Part shown: positions 53,977 to 63,593 of the stretch, piece after piece
Layout of the letters: every line of letters starts with the position of its first letter
Position numbering within the stretch: position 1 is the first letter of the stretch
Source of the DNA: Pectobacterium sp013449375
GTDB taxonomy: Bacteria > Pseudomonadota > Gammaproteobacteria > Enterobacterales > Enterobacteriaceae
Assembly: GCF_048593165.1 (NCBI RefSeq)
Contig: NZ_CP184271.1
DNA: 64,000 nucleotides
Strand: one strand, 5' to 3'
Position numbers and translations under genes: made by a program
The notes under the pieces: model-generated
What the model saw: the letters and a program-made list of their open reading frames with translations, nothing else
Told to the model about the DNA's origin: nothing
Database searches by the model: none

Positions 53977-55668
53977 TTATCTATGTACGCCTTCACGACC
54001 TAATCGGGCAATTAATTCCACCACGATAGGGTGCTTCAGGAACGCCATAATCTCTTCCGCGCGTCGCTCCCCAATACCAGAGAACTGTCGCCACTGTTGC
54101 GCTGTCCATTGCTGTAACGCCAGCCACCCCACATTATCCAATGCGCTACTGGCGGAACGAGGCACAGGAATACCCAGTGCAAGCAGCCAACGAGATAATG
54201 GCATCTGCCGTGCAGACTGTAAGCTTGTATAAATATCTCGCGCTCGCTTATCGCCCATACCATCGACTGCATTAAGCTGTGCCTCCGTCAGAAACAACCA
54301 TGACAGCACATCTTCCAGTAAATCATGCTGTATCAAGCGCAGCCACATCCCTTCACGCACTCCCGCCAGATTTAAACCATGTTCTCCACTCAACCAGACC
54401 AAGCGCGCCAGAAATTGCTGCTGACAAACCACGCTATACCGAAAACAGCTAAGAGCATGGAAATCACGTTCATTAGGGGAAACGATGCCAGGCCGTTCAG
54501 TGCCACGCCATACCACACTATCCAAACGTGGAATCCCCTGCCCTGCCAGACTGACACTCACCCGATCGCCGGGCAACACGTCCCATTGTTTCCAACGAGA
54601 CAGCGAACCGACATTCACCCGACTGACCGATTTGTCGTCCAGTTGCAGAGGATTAAGTTTTAACACCACGGCGATCTTACCCGTCCGCCCGACAGAAAAC
54701 GCCACATCAGTGACTTCCGCAACCTGATGAACAGGTGGATATTTCCATGCGACCGCCCAGTCAGCCGATGCATTACGCCAATAGCGCCCCTGCGGCTCTT
54801 TAGTCTGGCGGATAACGACGCCATCCGTCACGAAGGGCAACGGGTTGTGGTACCAGTCATGACGCCATTTTTCCGCGTCAGCGAATGACCCAATCGCATG
54901 GGTATAGTCCGCCGTCATGGCAAACCCCATTTCCTTCAATTTCTCCAGACGTTCGGACATTGTCATTGGACCATCCGGCCACTCCCAGACAAACAACCCC
55001 ATCTGTGACAGCACGGGAGATGGCTGACGACGACGCATTTCCCCCGCCACCACTGAGCGTGCATTCACACCCCCCTGAATATGCTGTCGATGATCGGTCA
55101 TCTTCAGGAAAAGCTCGCCTTGTAATACCAGTGAGGAAGGCACATCGGCCAATAAATGCGGGATTCCCGGAATCAGGCGAACCTTTTCCGTCCAATCCTC
55201 ACCTTGCAGGCCGTTACCCCGGCTAACCGCAGATACAAGTCTGCCGTGCTGATAGACCAGCGTAACAGCCACACCATCGACTTTTGGCTGAACCCATACA
55301 TCCTCGTGCTGGGCGATCCATTGCATCAACTGCCCGCGGTCGGACACTTTTTTCAATCCCGTATGGGCAACAGGATGAGGCTGCTTGCCATTATCGGGTA
55401 ACCGGACGGGAATAGGGTTTTGGGGCTGAAAACACCCTAACCACTGGTTTAACTGTTCCCTAAGCTGATCATAAACGTCATCTTCTATTGGGTTTTTCCC
55501 TTCGGTGTAATACACATCATCCCACTGCTCTAACTGATGGCGTAGCGCATCAATTTCTTTGCTGGCGCGCGTGTTATCCCAATCGGGGCAGACCTGGGCC
55601 GCTGCGGCAAAACCGCTGCTCCCACCAACAACCATGATGATCAAAAATGCGCGTATCCTGAGCCACAT
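53977..55668 (-). CDS. ligB: NAD-dependent DNA ligase LigB
   Basis: About 563 aa, the second NAD-dependent ligase of Enterobacterales, shorter than LigA. The adenylation motif is VQPKVDGVAVTLVY (active Lys in KVDG, near residue 125). The OB-fold and helix-hairpin-helix region follow, but no BRCT domain is present. The N-terminus (LRIRAFLIIMVVGGSSGFAAAAQ) looks like a signal peptide, as in E. coli LigB. Cysteine pairs occur near both ends of the core (VCPDW/LGCF and SCFRYSVVC). The ATG at 55668 follows GGAGGG with 3-nt spacing; an ATG at 55683 is also open. Divergent from gmk. Confidence 0.93.
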   Translation of the reverse strand: MWLRIRAFLIIMVVGGSSGFAAAAQVCPDWDNTRASKEIDALRHQLEQWDDVYYTEGKNPIEDDVYDQLREQLNQWLGCFQPQNPIPVRLPDNGKQPHPVAHTGLKKVSDRGQLMQWIAQHEDVWVQPKVDGVAVTLVYQHGRLVSAVSRGNGLQGEDWTEKVRLIPGIPHLLADVPSSLVLQGELFLKMTDHRQHIQGGVNARSVVAGEMRRRQPSPVLSQMGLFVWEWPDGPMTMSERLEKLKEMGFAMTADYTHAIGSFADAEKWRHDWYHNPLPFVTDGVVIRQTKEPQGRYWRNASADWAVAWKYPPVHQVAEVTDVAFSVGRTGKIAVVLKLNPLQLDDKSVSRVNVGSLSRWKQWDVLPGDRVSVSLAGQGIPRLDSVVWRGTERPGIVSPNERDFHALSCFRYSVVCQQQFLARLVWLSGEHGLNLAGVREGMWLRLIQHDLLEDVLSWLFLTEAQLNAVDGMGDKRARDIYTSLQSARQMPLSRWLLALGIPVPRSASSALDNVGWLALQQWTAQQWRQFSGIGERRAEEIMAFLKHPIVVELIARLGREGVHR

Positions 55669-55989
55669 AATCCCTCCAGCCATCCATTAGCGAATGGTCG
55701 CAGTACATAGCAATGGAGAGAAAAATACGAGGCACAAAAAAGAGACATGCTAAATGCGCCGCAAAATGATTTATCGTTTGCAGCGCCTGTAAAAAAGACA
55801 GGAACACGCGTCGCAATCTCAAAAAAACACGTTGGAAAACGATTTGTCCGCTGGCATAACGAAAAAACAGTCAGCAGAGAATTTATCGCAGCGCGACTGA
55901 TGACATATTGGCGTGTATAATGCGGGGATATACGCATTCTCCTGCTGCGTATCGACATTCACCATCGTAACCATGAATAAAACTTCATT
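55669..55989. promoter_or_regulatory. ligB/gmk divergent region with a sigma-70 -10 for gmk
   Basis: 321 bp. A perfect TATAAT at 55916-55921 on the plus strand is about 70 bp before the gmk start and probably belongs to the gmk-rpoZ-spoT-trmH-recG promoter. No good -35 is visible at 16-18 bp spacing. Nothing else recognised. Confidence 0.55.
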
Positions 55990-56613
55990 ATGGCTCAAGG
56001 CACGTTATATATCGTTTCTGCTCCCAGTGGAGCTGGGAAATCCAGCCTGATTCAGGCGTTACTAAAAACTCAGCCGCTTTACGACACTCAGGTATCGATT
56101 TCGCATACCACTCGCGCTAAACGACCGGGAGAAAATCACGGCGAACATTATTTCTTCGTCGAAGTCGATGAATTTAAGCGTATGATTCAGGATAACGAGT
56201 TTCTGGAGCACGCTGAAGTCTTCGGTAATTACTACGGTACATCCCGACCGGCCATTGAGCAGGTATTAGCGACGGGTGTTGATGTTTTTCTGGATATCGA
56301 CTGGCAAGGTGCCAAGCAAATCCGCGCCCAGATGCCGCTCGCGCGCAGTATTTTCATTCTGCCGCCGTCAAAAGAAGAGCTCGCTCGTCGCCTGCGCGGC
56401 CGTGGACAAGACAGCGATGAAGTCATTGCCCGCCGTATGTCTCAGGCAGTGGCTGAAATGACGCACTATGGCGAGTATGATTATCTGATTGTGAATGATG
56501 ATTTCGATCTGGCGTTACTCGATCTGAAAACCATTATCCGCGCCGAACGTCTGCGTTTGAGCAGACAACAGGTTCGGCATGATGCATTAATCACCAAACT
56601 ATTGGCAGACTGA
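55990..56613 (+). CDS. gmk: Guanylate kinase
   Basis: Phosphorylates GMP to GDP with ATP; essential in purine metabolism. 207 aa as in E. coli. The P-loop SAPSGAGKSSL is at residues 8-18, the GMP-binding region is SHTTRAKRPGENHGEHYFFV, and the lid has RRLRGRGQDSDEVIARRM. First gene of the operon with rpoZ and spoT. GDP made here is also the acceptor for ppGpp synthesis by downstream SpoT. Confidence 0.98.
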   Translation: MAQGTLYIVSAPSGAGKSSLIQALLKTQPLYDTQVSISHTTRAKRPGENHGEHYFFVEVDEFKRMIQDNEFLEHAEVFGNYYGTSRPAIEQVLATGVDVFLDIDWQGAKQIRAQMPLARSIFILPPSKEELARRLRGRGQDSDEVIARRMSQAVAEMTHYGEYDYLIVNDDFDLALLDLKTIIRAERLRLSRQQVRHDALITKLLAD

Positions 56614-56666
56614 CGCCTCTTTCAGTATGATGCGCAGTCATTTTATTTCCTGTGGAGTAGCACATT

Positions 56667-56942
56667 ATGGCACGCGTAACTGTTCAAGACGCTGTAGAGA
56701 AAATTGGTAACCGTTTTGACCTGGTGTTGGTCGCTGCTCGTCGCGCCCGTCAAATCCAGACTGGCGGCAAAGATCCGCTGGTTCCTGAAGAAAACGATAA
56801 GTACACCGTGATCGCACTGCGTGAGATCGAAGAAGGTCTGATCAACAACCAGATTCTGGATGTTCGTGACCGTCAGGAACAGCAAGAGCAGGAAGCCGCA
56901 GAGATTCAGGCGGTTACCGCGATTGCTGAAGGCCGTCGTTAA
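56667..56942 (+). CDS. rpoZ: RNA polymerase omega subunit
   Basis: 91-aa omega subunit that assists beta' folding and forms part of one ppGpp-binding site on RNA polymerase. MARVTVQDAVEKIGNRFDLVLVAARRARQ and the body match E. coli RpoZ closely. 53 bp after gmk, with TGTGGAG upstream, and 18 bp before spoT. Confidence 0.98.
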   Translation: MARVTVQDAVEKIGNRFDLVLVAARRARQIQTGGKDPLVPEENDKYTVIALREIEEGLINNQILDVRDRQEQQEQEAAEIQAVTAIAEGRR

Positions 56943-56960
56943 TCACACCACGAGTCGCCC

Positions 56961-59060
56961 TTGTACATTTTTGAAAGCCTTAATCTGCTGATTCAACGTT
57001 ATCTGCCAGAAGATCAGATCAAACGTTTACAGCAGGCTTACTTAGTTGCACGTGATGCTCACGAGGGGCAGACTCGCTCCAGCGGTGAACCCTATATCAC
57101 ACACCCTGTTGCCGTCGCCTGTATTCTGGCGGAGATGCGTCTCGATTACGAAACGCTGATGGCGGCACTGCTGCATGATGTCATAGAGGACACTCCCGCC
57201 ACCTATCAGGACATGGAACAGCTTTTCGGTAAAAGCGTTGCTGAACTGGTAGAAGGCGTGTCCAAGCTGGACAAGCTGAAGTTCCGTGATAAGAAAGAAG
57301 CGCAGGCTGAAAACTTTCGCAAAATGATCATGGCGATGGTGCAGGATATTCGCGTCATCCTGATCAAGCTCGCAGACCGTACCCATAACATGCGCACACT
57401 GGGCTCATTGCGCCCTGACAAGCGCCGCCGCATTGCCCGCGAAACGCTGGAAATATACAGTCCGCTGGCACATCGGTTGGGTATCCATCACCTCAAAACC
57501 GAGCTGGAAGAACTGGGTTTTGAGGCGCTGTATCCGAACCGTTATCGCGTCATTAAAGAGGTCGTCAAGGCCGCACGCGGTAACCGTAAGGAGATGATTC
57601 AAAAAATCCTGTCGGAAATTGAAGGGCGCTTGACGGAAGCCGGAATTGCCTGCCGCGTCAGCGGTCGCGAAAAACACCTGTATTCCATCTACTGCAAAAT
57701 GCACCTGAAAGAACAGCGTTTTCACTCCATCATGGATATCTACGCATTTCGGGTCATCGTCAAAGAGCTGGATACCTGCTATCGCGTGCTCGGTCAGGTT
57801 CACAGCCTGTATAAGCCGCGACCAGGTCGGGTGAAGGACTATATCGCTATTCCCAAAGCCAACGGCTATCAATCGCTGCACACGTCGCTGATTGGTCCGC
57901 ACGGCGTGCCAGTTGAAGTACAAATTCGCACCGACGACATGGATCAAATGGCGGAAATGGGTGTCGCCGCGCACTGGGCCTATAAGGAAGGCGAAAGTAG
58001 CACTACCGCACAGGTACGCGCTCAACGTTGGATGCAAAGCCTGCTGGAACTCCAACAAAGCGCCGGTAGCTCATTTGAATTTATCGAAAGCGTGAAGTCC
58101 GATCTCTTCCCTGACGAGATGTACGTCTTCACGCCGGAAGGCCGTATTGTGGAACTCCCCGCTGGTGCGACGCCCGTCGATTTCGCCTACGCGGTACACA
58201 CCGATATCGGCCATGCCTGTGTCGGCGCGCGCGTCGATCGTCAGCCTTACCCACTTTCACAGTCGCTCACCAGCGGCCAAACCGTTGAAATCATTACCGC
58301 GCCAGGTGCCAGGCCGAATGCCGCGTGGCTTAACTTTGTCGTGAGTTCCAGAGCGCGCTCCAAAATCCGCCAGATGCTGAAAAACCTCAAGCGTGATGAT
58401 TCCGTGAGCCTCGGTCGCCGTTTGTTGAACCACGCATTGGGCAACGGTCGCAAACTCTCCGACATCCCTGAGAAATCTATTCAGCTTGAGCTTGAGCGCA
58501 TGAAGCTCGCGACGCTGGACGATTTGATGGCAGAAATTGGTATGGGTAATGCCATGAGCGTCGTCGTGGCGAAAAATCTGCTGAACGAACAATCGGAACT
58601 GGGAACAACCGGGCTGCGCAAGTTGCCGATCAAAGGCGCAGATGGCGTCATGATCTCCTTTGCCAAATGCTGCCGCCCTATCCCCGGCGACCCGATCATC
58701 GCCCACGTCAGCCCCGGTAAAGGGTTAGTTATTCACCATGAATCCTGTCGTAACATTCGCGGCTATCAGAAAGAACCTGAAAAGTTCATGGCGGTAGAGT
58801 GGGATAAGGTGACGGAGCAAGAGTTCATCGCCGAAATCAAAGTCGATATGTTCAACCATCAGGGCGCGCTAGCGAACCTGACGGCAGCGATCAACGCCGC
58901 GAACTCCAATATTCAGAGCATCAATACGGAAGAGAGAGACGGCCGCGTATACAGCGCCTTTATCCGTCTCACCACCCTTGATCGCGTTCATCTGGCCAAT
59001 ATTATGCGTAAAATCCGCGTAATGCCGGATGTCATCAAAGTTAACCGTAACCGAAATTAA
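56961..59060 (+). CDS. spoT: Bifunctional (p)ppGpp synthetase/hydrolase SpoT
   Basis: Degrades and weakly makes (p)ppGpp, adjusting growth to carbon, fatty-acid and iron stress. 699 aa. The N-terminal HD hydrolase has THPVAVACILAEMRLDYETLMAALLHDVIED. The synthetase domain has RVSGREKHLYSIYCKM and GRVKDYIAIPKANGYQSLHT. The TGS domain (ELPAGATPVDFAYAVHTDIG), a Cys-containing CC region (AKCCRPIPGDPI) and a C-terminal ACT domain follow. The start codon is TTG at 56961; no ATG or GTG near it fits, and E. coli spoT is similar. The stretch around NEQSELGTTGLRKLPIKG is a few residues shorter than in E. coli. Confidence 0.98.
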   Translation: MYIFESLNLLIQRYLPEDQIKRLQQAYLVARDAHEGQTRSSGEPYITHPVAVACILAEMRLDYETLMAALLHDVIEDTPATYQDMEQLFGKSVAELVEGVSKLDKLKFRDKKEAQAENFRKMIMAMVQDIRVILIKLADRTHNMRTLGSLRPDKRRRIARETLEIYSPLAHRLGIHHLKTELEELGFEALYPNRYRVIKEVVKAARGNRKEMIQKILSEIEGRLTEAGIACRVSGREKHLYSIYCKMHLKEQRFHSIMDIYAFRVIVKELDTCYRVLGQVHSLYKPRPGRVKDYIAIPKANGYQSLHTSLIGPHGVPVEVQIRTDDMDQMAEMGVAAHWAYKEGESSTTAQVRAQRWMQSLLELQQSAGSSFEFIESVKSDLFPDEMYVFTPEGRIVELPAGATPVDFAYAVHTDIGHACVGARVDRQPYPLSQSLTSGQTVEIITAPGARPNAAWLNFVVSSRARSKIRQMLKNLKRDDSVSLGRRLLNHALGNGRKLSDIPEKSIQLELERMKLATLDDLMAEIGMGNAMSVVVAKNLLNEQSELGTTGLRKLPIKGADGVMISFAKCCRPIPGDPIIAHVSPGKGLVIHHESCRNIRGYQKEPEKFMAVEWDKVTEQEFIAEIKVDMFNHQGALANLTAAINAANSNIQSINTEERDGRVYSAFIRLTTLDRVHLANIMRKIRVMPDVIKVNRNRN

Positions 59061-59065
59061 TCGTC

Positions 59066-59758
59066 ATGACCCCTCAACGTTATGCACGTATAAGAGAAAT
59101 GCTCAACTGTCGTCAGCCCGATCTGACGATTTGCATGGAGCAGGTGCATAAACCCCATAATATTTCCGCCGTTATCCGTACGGCGGATGCCGTCGGCGTG
59201 CATCAGGTCCATGCGATTTGGCCCACCAGCCGGATGAAAACGCTGGTTTCCTCCGCGGCAGGCAGTAATAGCTGGGTGCAGGTGAAAACCCACCGCAATA
59301 TCGGTGATGCGGTTGGTCACCTGAAAGCCGAGGGCATGCAGGTTCTGGCGACCAATTTGTCTGAGCACGCGGTTGATTTTCGGGAAATTGATTACACCCG
59401 CCCGACCTGTATTCTGCTCGGACAAGAAAAAACGGGCATTACTGCCGAAGCACTCAAACTGGCCGATCGGGATATCATCATTCCGATGACTGGCATGGTG
59501 CAATCGCTGAATGTTTCCGTAGCCTCAGCGTTGATCCTGTATGAAGCGCAGCGCCAGCGCCAGATCGCTGGCATGTATCAGCGCGAAGACAGTCCGCTGG
59601 ATGAAGAAGAGCAGCAGCGGCTGCTTTTTGAAGGAGGCTATCCGGTACTGGCACGCGTCGCAAAACGTAAAGGGCTCCCTCGTCCTCATATTGACCATCA
59701 GGGTCAAATTGTTGCGGATACCCCGTGGTGGGCCGCGATGCAATCGTCGGAGTGCTGA
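59066..59758 (+). CDS. trmH: tRNA (guanosine(18)-2'-O)-methyltransferase
   Basis: SPOUT-class enzyme that 2'-O-methylates G18 in the D-loop of many tRNAs, 230 aa. The N-terminal conserved arginine region is VHKPHNISAVIRTADAVGVHQVHAIW. The trefoil-knot SAM site is CILLGQEKTGIT, then IPMTGMVQSLNVSVASALILYEAQRQR. It starts 5 bp after spoT, and its stop overlaps the recG start (TGATG). Confidence 0.97.
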   Translation: MTPQRYARIREMLNCRQPDLTICMEQVHKPHNISAVIRTADAVGVHQVHAIWPTSRMKTLVSSAAGSNSWVQVKTHRNIGDAVGHLKAEGMQVLATNLSEHAVDFREIDYTRPTCILLGQEKTGITAEALKLADRDIIIPMTGMVQSLNVSVASALILYEAQRQRQIAGMYQREDSPLDEEEQQRLLFEGGYPVLARVAKRKGLPRPHIDHQGQIVADTPWWAAMQSSEC

Positions 59759-61839
59759 TGAAAGGCCGCCTGCTAAACACCCAACCGCTGAGCACACTCG
59801 CTGGCGTGGGTGCCAGTCAGGCAGCGAAACTCGCGCGACTCGGGTTGGAAACCGTGCAGGATCTCCTGCTGCATCTGCCTTTACGCTACGAAGACCGCAC
59901 ACATCTTTACCCTATTGGCGACCTCCTTCCCGGCATGTATGCCACCGTGGAAGGTGAAATTCTACGTAACGACATCACTTTTGGCAGCCGTCGTATGTTG
60001 ACCTGCCAAATCAGCGATGGCAGCGGCATGCTGACCATGCGCTTCTTCAATTTCAACGCCGCAATGAAGAACAGTCTCGCTCCGGGACAGCGAGTTACCG
60101 CTTATGGTGAAATCAAGCGCGGTAAAATCGGTACGGAGATCATCCATCCTGAATATCGTGTTCAGGGGGATAATACGCAGGTTGAGCTACAGGAATCACT
60201 CACGCCAGTTTATCCCTCCACGGAAGGTATTCGTCAGGCAACACTACGCAAGCTCACCGATCAGGCGCTGGCATTGCTCGATGCCAACCCCATTGATGAG
60301 TTGCTACCTGAATCCCTGAGCCGCTCGCTCATTAGTCTTCCGGATGCACTGCGCACGTTACATCGCCCCCCGCCGGATATGCAGCTCAGCGAGCTTGAGC
60401 ACGGAAAACACCCGGCACAGCAGCGGCTAATTATGGAAGAACTGCTGGCGCATAACCTGAGTATGCTCGCCGTACGAGCGGGGGAACAACGGCATAAAGC
60501 CTCGCCGCTACAGGAGAACGACGGCCTGAAGCAGCAGTTGCTCGCCACCCTGCCGTTCAAACCCACGCAGGCGCAAGGACGTGTCGTCGCTGAAATTGAA
60601 GCGGATATGGCGAAAAATTTCCCGATGATGCGTCTGGTGCAGGGCGATGTGGGTTCAGGGAAAACACTGGTCGCCGCACTGGCAGCATTACGTGCCATTG
60701 CCAACGGCAAACAGGTCGCGCTAATGGCACCCACAGAGCTATTGGCCGAACAGCACGCGCATAACTTCCGTCAGTGGTTTGAACCGCTGGGGCTTGAAGT
60801 AGGCTGGCTGGCTGGCAAACAAAAAGGAAAAGCGCGTCAGGCGCAGCAGGATACCATCGCCAGCGGTCAGGTTTCCATGGTGGTCGGAACGCACGCCATT
60901 TTCCAGCAGCAGGTGAAATTCAACGGGCTGGCATTAGTCATTATTGATGAACAGCACCGCTTTGGCGTGCATCAACGCCTTGCGCTGTGGGAAAAAGGCG
61001 AAGAACAGGGCTTTCACCCTCATCAATTGATTATGACCGCCACACCGATTCCCCGCACGTTGGCGATGACGGCCTATGCCGATCTGGATACGTCCGTCAT
61101 TGATGAACTACCGCCGGGCAGAACCCCAGTCACCACGGTCGCCATACCGGATTCTCGCCGCAGCGACATCATCGAACGTGTGAATAGCGCCTGCCAGCAG
61201 GAAGGGCGGCAGGCCTATTGGGTATGTACGCTGATCGAAGAATCCGATCTACTGGAAGCGCAGGCGGCAGAGGCTACCAGTGAAGAGCTAAAAGCTGCTC
61301 TGCCGAATCTCAAGGTCGGATTAGTTCACGGCCGCATGAAAGCGCAGGAAAAGCAGGCTGTGATGCAGGCCTTCAAACAGGGCGAGCTGCAACTGCTGGT
61401 GGCAACCACCGTCATCGAAGTGGGTGTTGATGTACCGAATGCCAGCCTGATGATCATCGAGAACCCAGAGCGTCTGGGTCTGGCACAGCTGCACCAGTTG
61501 CGTGGGCGCGTCGGACGCGGCGCAGTGGCGTCTCACTGCGTACTGCTCTACAAAACGCCAATGAGCAAAACTGCCCAGAAACGGCTTCAGGTTCTGCGCG
61601 ATAGCAACGATGGTTTTGTTATCGCTCAGCGCGATTTGGAAATTCGCGGGCCGGGCGAATTATTAGGTACACGGCAAACCGGCAATGCCGAGTTCAAAGT
61701 AGCCGACCTCCTGCGCGATCAGGATCTGATTCCGCAAGTGCAGCGCGTTGCGCGCCATCTCCATGAGCACTACCCCGAACATGCCATTGCGCTAATCGAA
61801 CGCTGGCTACCCGAGCGGGCCCGCTACACCAACGCCTAA
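59758..61839 (+). CDS. recG: ATP-dependent DNA helicase RecG
   Basis: Branched-DNA translocase that regresses stalled forks and remodels R-loops and D-loops. 693 aa. The N-terminal wedge OB-fold includes LHLPLRYEDRTHLYPIGDLLPGMYATVEGE. Helicase motifs are GDVGSGKT (Walker A), IIDEQHRFG (Walker B), TATPIPRTLAMT (III), VATTVIEVGVDVPNA (V) and QLRGRVGRG (VI). The C-terminal TRG region follows. The ATG at 59758 matches E. coli and overlaps trmH; an ATG 11 codons earlier is not supported. Last gene of the gmk operon. Confidence 0.98.
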   Translation: MKGRLLNTQPLSTLAGVGASQAAKLARLGLETVQDLLLHLPLRYEDRTHLYPIGDLLPGMYATVEGEILRNDITFGSRRMLTCQISDGSGMLTMRFFNFNAAMKNSLAPGQRVTAYGEIKRGKIGTEIIHPEYRVQGDNTQVELQESLTPVYPSTEGIRQATLRKLTDQALALLDANPIDELLPESLSRSLISLPDALRTLHRPPPDMQLSELEHGKHPAQQRLIMEELLAHNLSMLAVRAGEQRHKASPLQENDGLKQQLLATLPFKPTQAQGRVVAEIEADMAKNFPMMRLVQGDVGSGKTLVAALAALRAIANGKQVALMAPTELLAEQHAHNFRQWFEPLGLEVGWLAGKQKGKARQAQQDTIASGQVSMVVGTHAIFQQQVKFNGLALVIIDEQHRFGVHQRLALWEKGEEQGFHPHQLIMTATPIPRTLAMTAYADLDTSVIDELPPGRTPVTTVAIPDSRRSDIIERVNSACQQEGRQAYWVCTLIEESDLLEAQAAEATSEELKAALPNLKVGLVHGRMKAQEKQAVMQAFKQGELQLLVATTVIEVGVDVPNASLMIIENPERLGLAQLHQLRGRVGRGAVASHCVLLYKTPMSKTAQKRLQVLRDSNDGFVIAQRDLEIRGPGELLGTRQTGNAEFKVADLLRDQDLIPQVQRVARHLHEHYPEHAIALIERWLPERARYTNA

Positions 61840-62046
61840 TCACAGCCACACATTCTTCCTTTTTCTAAAAAACTCGCCGCCAGCACTCATGCTGCAAGAA
61901 GTATGACATTGCATATCCCGCTAAATAATAAGGCTTTGCTTATCACACAACATTCATATCGAAAAGATGAGCTGGCAAACGTTTGCTTTCAACAAAGAGA
62001 TCATTAAAATGCGCTCTTTGTCGTTTCAGGAACGCCAACTTACATC

Positions 62047-63435
62047 ATGACTACCACCACGGAAACGCCCCAAACAGAAGCCGCTACTGCACCTCAGCGT
62101 AGTGAACTCATCTATCGTCTTGAAGACAGGCCACCGCTGCCGCAAACGCTGTTCGCCGCCAGCCAGCATCTGCTGGCCATGTTTGTTGCGGTGATTACCC
62201 CCGCGCTACTGATCTGTCAGGCATTAGGTTTACCCGCTCAGGATACGCAGCGCATCATCAGCATGTCGCTTTTCGCTTCCGGTCTGGCCTCTGTGCTACA
62301 AATTAAAACCTGGGGCCCTGTCGGTTCTGGTCTGCTATCTATTCAGGGCACCAGCTTTAACTTCGTGACACCACTGATTATGGGTGGACTGGCACTGAAG
62401 AATGGTGGGGCAGATGTTCCCACCATGATGGCGGCGCTGTTCGGTACGCTGATGGTCGCGTCCTTCACTGAAATCATTCTTTCACGCTTCCTGCATTTAA
62501 CCCGCCGCATCATTACCCCGCTGGTTTCCGGCATTGTGGTGATGATCATTGGTCTGTCGCTGATTCAGGTCGGCCTGACTTCTATCGGCGGCGGCTATGC
62601 TGCGATGGGTAATAACACCTTCGGTGCGCCTAAGAACTTATTGCTGGCAGGTGTGGTACTGCTGGTTATTATTCTGCTGAACCGCCAACGGAACCCCTAC
62701 CTGCGCGTCGCCTCGCTGGTCATCGCCATGGCGGTGGGCTATTTGGGTGCCTGGCTGATGGGCATGCTGCCGGAAAATACGTCTTCGCAACACGATACGG
62801 CCATCATGGTGCCAACACCGCTGTATTACGGTTTAGGTTTTGACTGGAACCTGCTGATCCCACTGATGCTAGTCTTTATGGTGACGTCGTTAGAAACCAT
62901 CGGTGACATCACCGCGACCTCCGACGTGTCTGAGCAGCCGGTCAAAGGCCCGCTGTACATGAAACGCTTAAAAGGCGGCGTGCTGGCAAACGGTCTGAAC
63001 TCTTGCCTTTCCGCCGTATTCAATACCTTCCCTAATTCTTGCTTCGGCCAGAATAACGGCGTCATCCAGCTTACTGGTGTTGCCAGCCGCTATGTGGGTT
63101 TCGTGGTGTCGCTGATGCTGATCGCACTGGGGCTGTTCCCTGCCGTTAGCGGATTTGTACAGCATATTCCAGAGCCGGTTCTGGGCGGCGCCACTATCGT
63201 GATGTTTGGTACGATCGCCGCTTCCGGTGTGCGCATTGTGTCCCGCGAGCCGCTAAACCGTCGCGCTATCATGATTATTGCGCTGTCGCTGGCCGTTGGC
63301 CTTGGCGTATCGCAGCAGCCGCTGATTCTGCAATTCGCGCCGGATTGGATTAAAACATTACTGTCTTCCGGTATTGCCGCTGGCGGTATTACCGCAATCG
63401 TGCTGAATTTGGTCTTCCCACACGAAGAAAAATAG
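62047..63435 (+). CDS. xanP: Xanthine/proton symporter XanP
   Basis: Inner-membrane, high-affinity xanthine permease of the NAT/NCS2 family, 462 aa. About 14 helices begin after ELIYRLEDRPPLPQTLFAASQHLLAMFVAVITPALLICQALGL. The family motif region is QNNGVIQLTGVASRYVGF, with the upstream conserved ETIGDITATSDVSEQ. It is very close to E. coli XanP (YicE). The 207-bp gap after recG probably contains its promoter. In E. coli gltS lies between recG and xanP; it is absent here. Confidence 0.96.
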   Translation: MTTTTETPQTEAATAPQRSELIYRLEDRPPLPQTLFAASQHLLAMFVAVITPALLICQALGLPAQDTQRIISMSLFASGLASVLQIKTWGPVGSGLLSIQGTSFNFVTPLIMGGLALKNGGADVPTMMAALFGTLMVASFTEIILSRFLHLTRRIITPLVSGIVVMIIGLSLIQVGLTSIGGGYAAMGNNTFGAPKNLLLAGVVLLVIILLNRQRNPYLRVASLVIAMAVGYLGAWLMGMLPENTSSQHDTAIMVPTPLYYGLGFDWNLLIPLMLVFMVTSLETIGDITATSDVSEQPVKGPLYMKRLKGGVLANGLNSCLSAVFNTFPNSCFGQNNGVIQLTGVASRYVGFVVSLMLIALGLFPAVSGFVQHIPEPVLGGATIVMFGTIAASGVRIVSREPLNRRAIMIIALSLAVGLGVSQQPLILQFAPDWIKTLLSSGIAAGGITAIVLNLVFPHEEK

Positions 63436-63470
63436 CGCCAGCCCGCAATAATTTCTGTTCAGTTTCATGT

Positions 63471-63504
63471 AAAAGCGCGCGGTGATGCAACACCGCGCGC
63501 TTTT
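63471..63504 (+). terminator. xanP terminator
   Basis: 14-bp perfect stem AAAAGCGCGCGGTG/CACCGCGCGCTTTT with a 6-nt loop, then T and ACTGT. Strong intrinsic terminator 36 bp after the stop. Confidence 0.9.
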
Positions 63505-63593
63505 TACTGTCTGTAACAGCATTACCTATTGAGCCTTCAGGGAAATTACGGCATAAGAACAGTTCTCCCTGACGATTGGCATGGACTGACACG

